Below, piece after piece: positions 61,591 through 64,000 of a stretch of DNA of 64,000 bases. The notes under the pieces are model-generated. The model saw only the letters and a program-made list of their open reading frames with translations, did not search any database and was not told where the DNA came from. Within the stretch, counting starts at the first letter, position 1. Every line of letters starts with the position of its first letter. A program made the translations under genes and the position numbers. This stretch comes from DASSJT01 sp963715025 (lineage in GTDB: Bacteria; Actinomycetota; Actinomycetes; Actinomycetales; Dermatophilaceae): the NCBI GenBank assembly GCA_963715025.1, contig CAVQQQ010000009.1, forward strand, positions 434,001 to 498,000, written 5' to 3'.

Positions 61591-62292
61591 CTAGGCGGAA
61601 TACCGAGGCGGCGGATTCACGGCTTGCGAGGCGGACCGCGGCACGACGAGTCCGGACTCGTACGCCGTGATCACCGCCTGGGTGCGGTCGCGAAGGCCGA
61701 GCTTGGCGAGCACCCGGCTCACATGGGTCTTCACCGTCTCGTCGCCAACGACGAGCCGCTCGGCGATCTCGGCGTTCGAGAGACCCTCGGCCACTAGGGT
61801 GAGCACTTCGACCTCACGCGGCGTGAGCTCGGCCAACAGCGAGGAGGCAGCAGCAGGCCTCGGGCGCAGTCGAGCGAACTCGTCGATCAGGCGCTTGGTT
61901 ACTGCGGGGTCGAGCAGGGCCTCGCCGGCAGCGACCACGCGGACGGCGTCGAACAAGCGCTCTGCCGTCACGTCCTTGAGCAGGAAACCGCTGGCTCCCG
62001 CACTGAGTGCGTCGCAGACGTATTCGTCGAGGTCGAACGTCGTCAACATCAGGATCCTCGGGCCACCATCCGCGAGGGCCTGCGTGATCCGTCGGGTCGC
62101 CTCGATGCCGTCCATTACCGGCATGCGCACATCCATCACGACGACGTCGGGATGCTCAGTGGTGCACAGCCGCACCGCTTCGGCACCGTTGTGCGCCGTC
62201 GCGACGACACTGAAGTCGGGCTGTGTCGCGAGCAGTGCGCCGAAACCCGCTCGGACCACTTGCTGGTCGTCAACGACCACGACGCGGATCAC
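61591..62292 (-). CDS. NarL-type response regulator
   Basis: About 233 residues from GTG 62292 (VIRVVVVDDQQVVRAG). The receiver has Asp residues in VVVDDQQ, phospho-acceptor Asp in VVMDVRMPVMDGIEA and the LKDVTAERLF end; the HTH is LTPREVEVLTLVAEGLSNAEIAERLVVGDETVKTHVSRVLAKL. A kinase that should phosphorylate it lies immediately upstream but is truncated and frameshifted, so it may be an orphan now. GTGA overlap with the kinase stop. Confidence 0.93.
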   Translation of the reverse strand: MIRVVVVDDQQVVRAGFGALLATQPDFSVVATAHNGAEAVRLCTTEHPDVVVMDVRMPVMDGIEATRRITQALADGGPRILMLTTFDLDEYVCDALSAGASGFLLKDVTAERLFDAVRVVAAGEALLDPAVTKRLIDEFARLRPRPAAASSLLAELTPREVEVLTLVAEGLSNAEIAERLVVGDETVKTHVSRVLAKLGLRDRTQAVITAYESGLVVPRSASQAVNPPPRYSA

Positions 62293-62790
62293 GGCAGACC
62301 GGCACGTTCGAGCGGGAGGGTCGCCTCGAGGAGGAAGCCCGTCTGGCCTGACTCGACCGTGATCGCACCACCGACCATTGCGGCTCGCTCGCGCATGCCG
62401 AGCAGGCCGTGCCCTTGGGTGGCCTCGCCTTGGGTGACATTCCGGGACCATTGTCCCGGACACGGACGTGGAGGGCGGTGTCGGCGTAGTCCAGCTCGAC
62501 GTCCACGGCCGCGCCAGGCGCGTGGCGTCGCGAGTTGGTCAGGGCCTCCTGGACGATCCGGTATGCCGTTAGCTCGACCCCCGGCTCCAGCTGGGTCACC
62601 TGCCCGGACACGATGCGCCTCGTGCTGGCACCACTGGCGCTCATGCGCGCTCCGTCGACCAGCTCGACCAGGTCGTCGAGCCCTGGCTGGGGTGAACGCG
62701 TCGTCGCGAGCGGGTCGGCGTCCGCTCTCAGCACACCGAGCAGGCGCCTCGCCGCTCTGCGACCTGATCCGGCACCGAAACCATGTGCCA
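62289..62790 (-). pseudogene. Histidine kinase remnant (NarL-type, truncated and frameshifted)
   Basis: Two frames join at about 62440. The first contains GRRAARRLLGVLRADADPLATT, VELTAYRIVQEALTNSRRHAPG (N-box of the HATPase domain) and LHVRVRDNGPGM; the second continues VTQGEATQGHGLLGMRERAAMVGGAITVESG to the stop at 62289. The sensor region and the phospho-accepting helix with its His are missing, so it cannot autophosphorylate. The broken end is about 130 bp from the tRNA-Thr, suggesting that the island boundary event removed its 5' part. Confidence 0.8.
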
Positions 62791-62881
62791 AGATGTGCCC
62801 ACTGCACCCGTTTCGAAGCCCTTCCTGCCGCTCGTATCTCGCTGATGCGCTTGGGCGGCGACCTGACTCACAGGCCCCTGG

Positions 62882-62962
62882 CCAGCGGAAACGCCCCGAC
62901 CGGAGTCAGGGGCGTTTGCCGAGCCGCCTATCGGAATCGAACCGATGACCTATTCATTACGA
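62882..62962 (-). repeat. Right att-like repeat (terminator + tRNA-Thr 3' half)
   Basis: Partner of 41706-41787; see that entry for the alignment. It comprises the terminator and the 3' half of the intact tRNA-Thr, up to the anticodon loop. Confidence 0.8.
62888..62916 (-). terminator. tRNA-Thr terminator
   Basis: AAACGCCCCGAC and GTC(A)GGGGCGTTT form an extended stem with one bulged base, five bases 3' of the tRNA on the minus strand. Its remaining identity to the left terminator is part of the att alignment. Confidence 0.7.
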
Positions 62963-62994
62963 GTGAATCGCTCTGGCCGACTGAGCTAAGGCGG
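62922..62994 (-). tRNA. tRNA-Thr (anticodon CGT)
   Basis: Folds perfectly: acceptor GCCGCCT/AGGCGGC, D-arm GCTC/GAGC, anticodon stem ATTCA/TGAAT with loop CTCGTAA (anticodon CGT, reading ACG), T-arm ATCGG-TTCGATT-CCGAT. The 3' half matches the left repeat except for a few paired changes; the remnant acceptor AGGTGGC could still pair with this 5' strand using one G-U. It sits beside a truncated kinase on one side and the resumed core genes on the other. Confidence 0.97.
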
Positions 62995-63083
62995 CAAGTG
63001 CCCGAGGGCACGTCGGATGAGTATACGGACGGGCGGGCCCGACTCGAAATCGGCGACACCGCGCTGCGCCGGCTTGCGCCGCC

Positions 63084-64000
63084 TCAACAGCGAAGGCCGT
63101 CCTTGGGGACTGTTCCACTCACGTAATAGGCGTCGATCGGCTTGTCGACACACGCGTTGGAGCGCTGGTATGCCGTGTGGCCGTCCCCGTTGTAGGTGAT
63201 CAGCACGGCGTTCGACAGCTCCTTCCGCAGGTGCACCGACCACTCGTAGGGAGTCGCCGGGTCTCGCGTCGTGCCCACTACGACGATCGGCCCGCTCCCC
63301 TCGGCGGTCACGGGCGCCGGCTTGTTCCCGGACTGCACCGGCCAGTAGCCACACGCCATCGAGCCCCAGCCCAGGAACCGCCCCCACGTGGGCGCCTTCT
63401 CGGCAAACGCCTCGGCCCGGGCGCGGAGCACGGACACGTCGTTGGTGTCCGGGCTGTCCAGGCAGCTCACCGCGAAGAAAGCCTCCATGGAGTTGGTGAG
63501 ATAACTCCCGTGGGACGACCGGTCGGCATACCCGTCGGCCAGGTCCATGAGCTTGTCGCCCCGGTTCTGAACAACAACCTGCTGCAGCGCATCGTCCAGG
63601 TACCCCCACAGGCCCTGGTCGTACATCGCGTAGGCGACTCCGTAGGACGCCCACCCCTCGGTGAGGCTGCGGACCCGGGCGTCCGAGCCGACCGGTACGC
63701 CGACCTCGTCGATCCGCTGCAGCAGGTCCCTGAGCCCGGACATGACGGCGTCCGTCGAGTCTCCGAGCGCACAGTTCCCCTCTTGGACGCAGGAAGCGGC
63801 CCACGCGCGCGTCGCGCGCTCGAACCCCTCGGCCTGCCCGAGCAGCACCTCCTCGGTGCCGAGGTCCGGTGGCAGGACGCCGTCGAGGACGAACCTGCCC
63901 ACCCGCTTGGGGAACATCCCGGCATACAGCGCCCCCAGGTACGTACCGTAGGACTTCCCCAGGTAGTTCAGCTGGTCTTCTCCCAGGGCCGCCCGCAGGA
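63084..64000 (-). CDS. Alpha/beta hydrolase (TAP-like peptidase family; 5' end cut by window)
   Basis: Starts beyond the right edge. The visible 305 residues begin LRAALGEDQLNYLGKSYGTYLGALYA, where GKSYG is the nucleophile elbow (GxSxG), and end with the TAP-like C-terminal domain: IVVVGTTRDPATPYEW (acid), YNGDGHTAYQRSNACVDKPIDAYYVSG with the His. This is the secreted tripeptidyl-aminopeptidase/proteinase family (SlpD-like) common in actinobacteria, usually lipoproteins; the signal is outside the window. In many actinobacteria such a gene lies beside a tRNA-Thr, so it marks the return to core synteny. Confidence 0.87.
   Translation of the reverse strand, partial: LRAALGEDQLNYLGKSYGTYLGALYAGMFPKRVGRFVLDGVLPPDLGTEEVLLGQAEGFERATRAWAASCVQEGNCALGDSTDAVMSGLRDLLQRIDEVGVPVGSDARVRSLTEGWASYGVAYAMYDQGLWGYLDDALQQVVVQNRGDKLMDLADGYADRSSHGSYLTNSMEAFFAVSCLDSPDTNDVSVLRARAEAFAEKAPTWGRFLGWGSMACGYWPVQSGNKPAPVTAEGSGPIVVVGTTRDPATPYEWSVHLRKELSNAVLITYNGDGHTAYQRSNACVDKPIDAYYVSGTVPKDGLRC

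Larger units (their letters stand above)
41706..62962. mobile_element. Putative ~21-kb genomic island inserted at tRNA-Thr(CGT)
   Basis: Bounded by two copies of the tRNA-Thr 3' half plus terminator in the same orientation. The intact tRNA is at the right end with its 3' end pointing into the island, exactly as for integration at a tRNA 3' end. The cargo is regulatory and metabolic: HxlR/CMD pair, LuxR-DszB-like-rhodanese cluster, antiporter, sulfatase and maturase, sigma-ABC operon and two-component remnant. Decay marks are an IS110 fragment, a LuxR remnant and a truncated kinase. I see no site-specific recombinase inside, so it is not currently self-mobile; the divergence between the repeats (about 16%) suggests an old or heterologous insertion. 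Confidence 0.6.

Overview
The window is 64 kb of uniformly GC-rich DNA with dense, often 4-bp-overlapping genes (ATGA/GTGA junctions), frequent GTG and TTG starts, and F420-type, DUF3180 and DUF2550-like genes. This points to a high-GC Gram-positive actinobacterium. The order lysS-nadC-nadB-panC ... folK-folB-folP ... folE-ftsH-hpt-tilS ... dacB-ppa is the classic actinobacterial block; my best guess is Intrasporangiaceae or a close relative in Micrococcales (inference, not tested).

Layout. 1-21.9 kb is core chromosome: lysyl-tRNA synthetase (cut by the left edge), NAD and pantothenate synthesis, a MidA/NDUFAF7-like methyltransferase near an orphan NuoD, a P450, folate synthesis (with a FolB-FolK fusion), an MprF-like lysyltransferase, FtsH, Hpt, TilS, a DUF2342-type metallopeptidase, DacB and Ppa. 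21.9-41.7 kb is strain-variable but ordinary material: an NlpC/P60 hydrolase with palindromic upstream sites, a DUF1918-DUF1876 protein, a P-loop-kinase/LLM fusion, an ECF sigma operon, an operon with an MBL-fold protein and an exported GH1 glucosidase, an esterase/acyltransferase/hydrolase operon, a CtpE-like P-type ATPase, a K+ channel and a DUF2252 protein.

41.7-62.96 kb is best read as a genomic island. Its left end carries the 3' half of a tRNA-Thr(CGT) gene plus terminator (41706-41787); its right end is an intact tRNA-Thr(CGT) (62922-62994) with a matching terminator. Homology between the two stops exactly at the anticodon loop, as expected for tRNA-directed integration. No integrase remains; an IS110 fragment, a truncated histidine kinase and a LuxR remnant mark decay. 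Within the island, a large LuxR (LAL) regulator precedes a homologue of the desulfinase DszB (Cys25/His65/Arg75 triad retained), a rhodanese and two small proteins. Nearby a radical-SAM sulfatase maturase operon diverges from a Cys-type arylsulfatase. Together these look like an organosulfur scavenging module releasing sulfite and sulfate. A second island module is an ECF sigma factor, a membrane anti-sigma factor and a three-gene ABC system, followed convergently by a response regulator with a broken kinase.

Beyond the tRNA the core resumes with an alpha/beta hydrolase cut by the right edge. Six genes (DUF2520, P450, tilS, IS110 fragment, sulfatase maturase, histidine kinase) show clean single-base frame breaks at short G/C-rich runs. 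Because tilS is normally essential, at least some are probably sequencing or assembly indels rather than biology.
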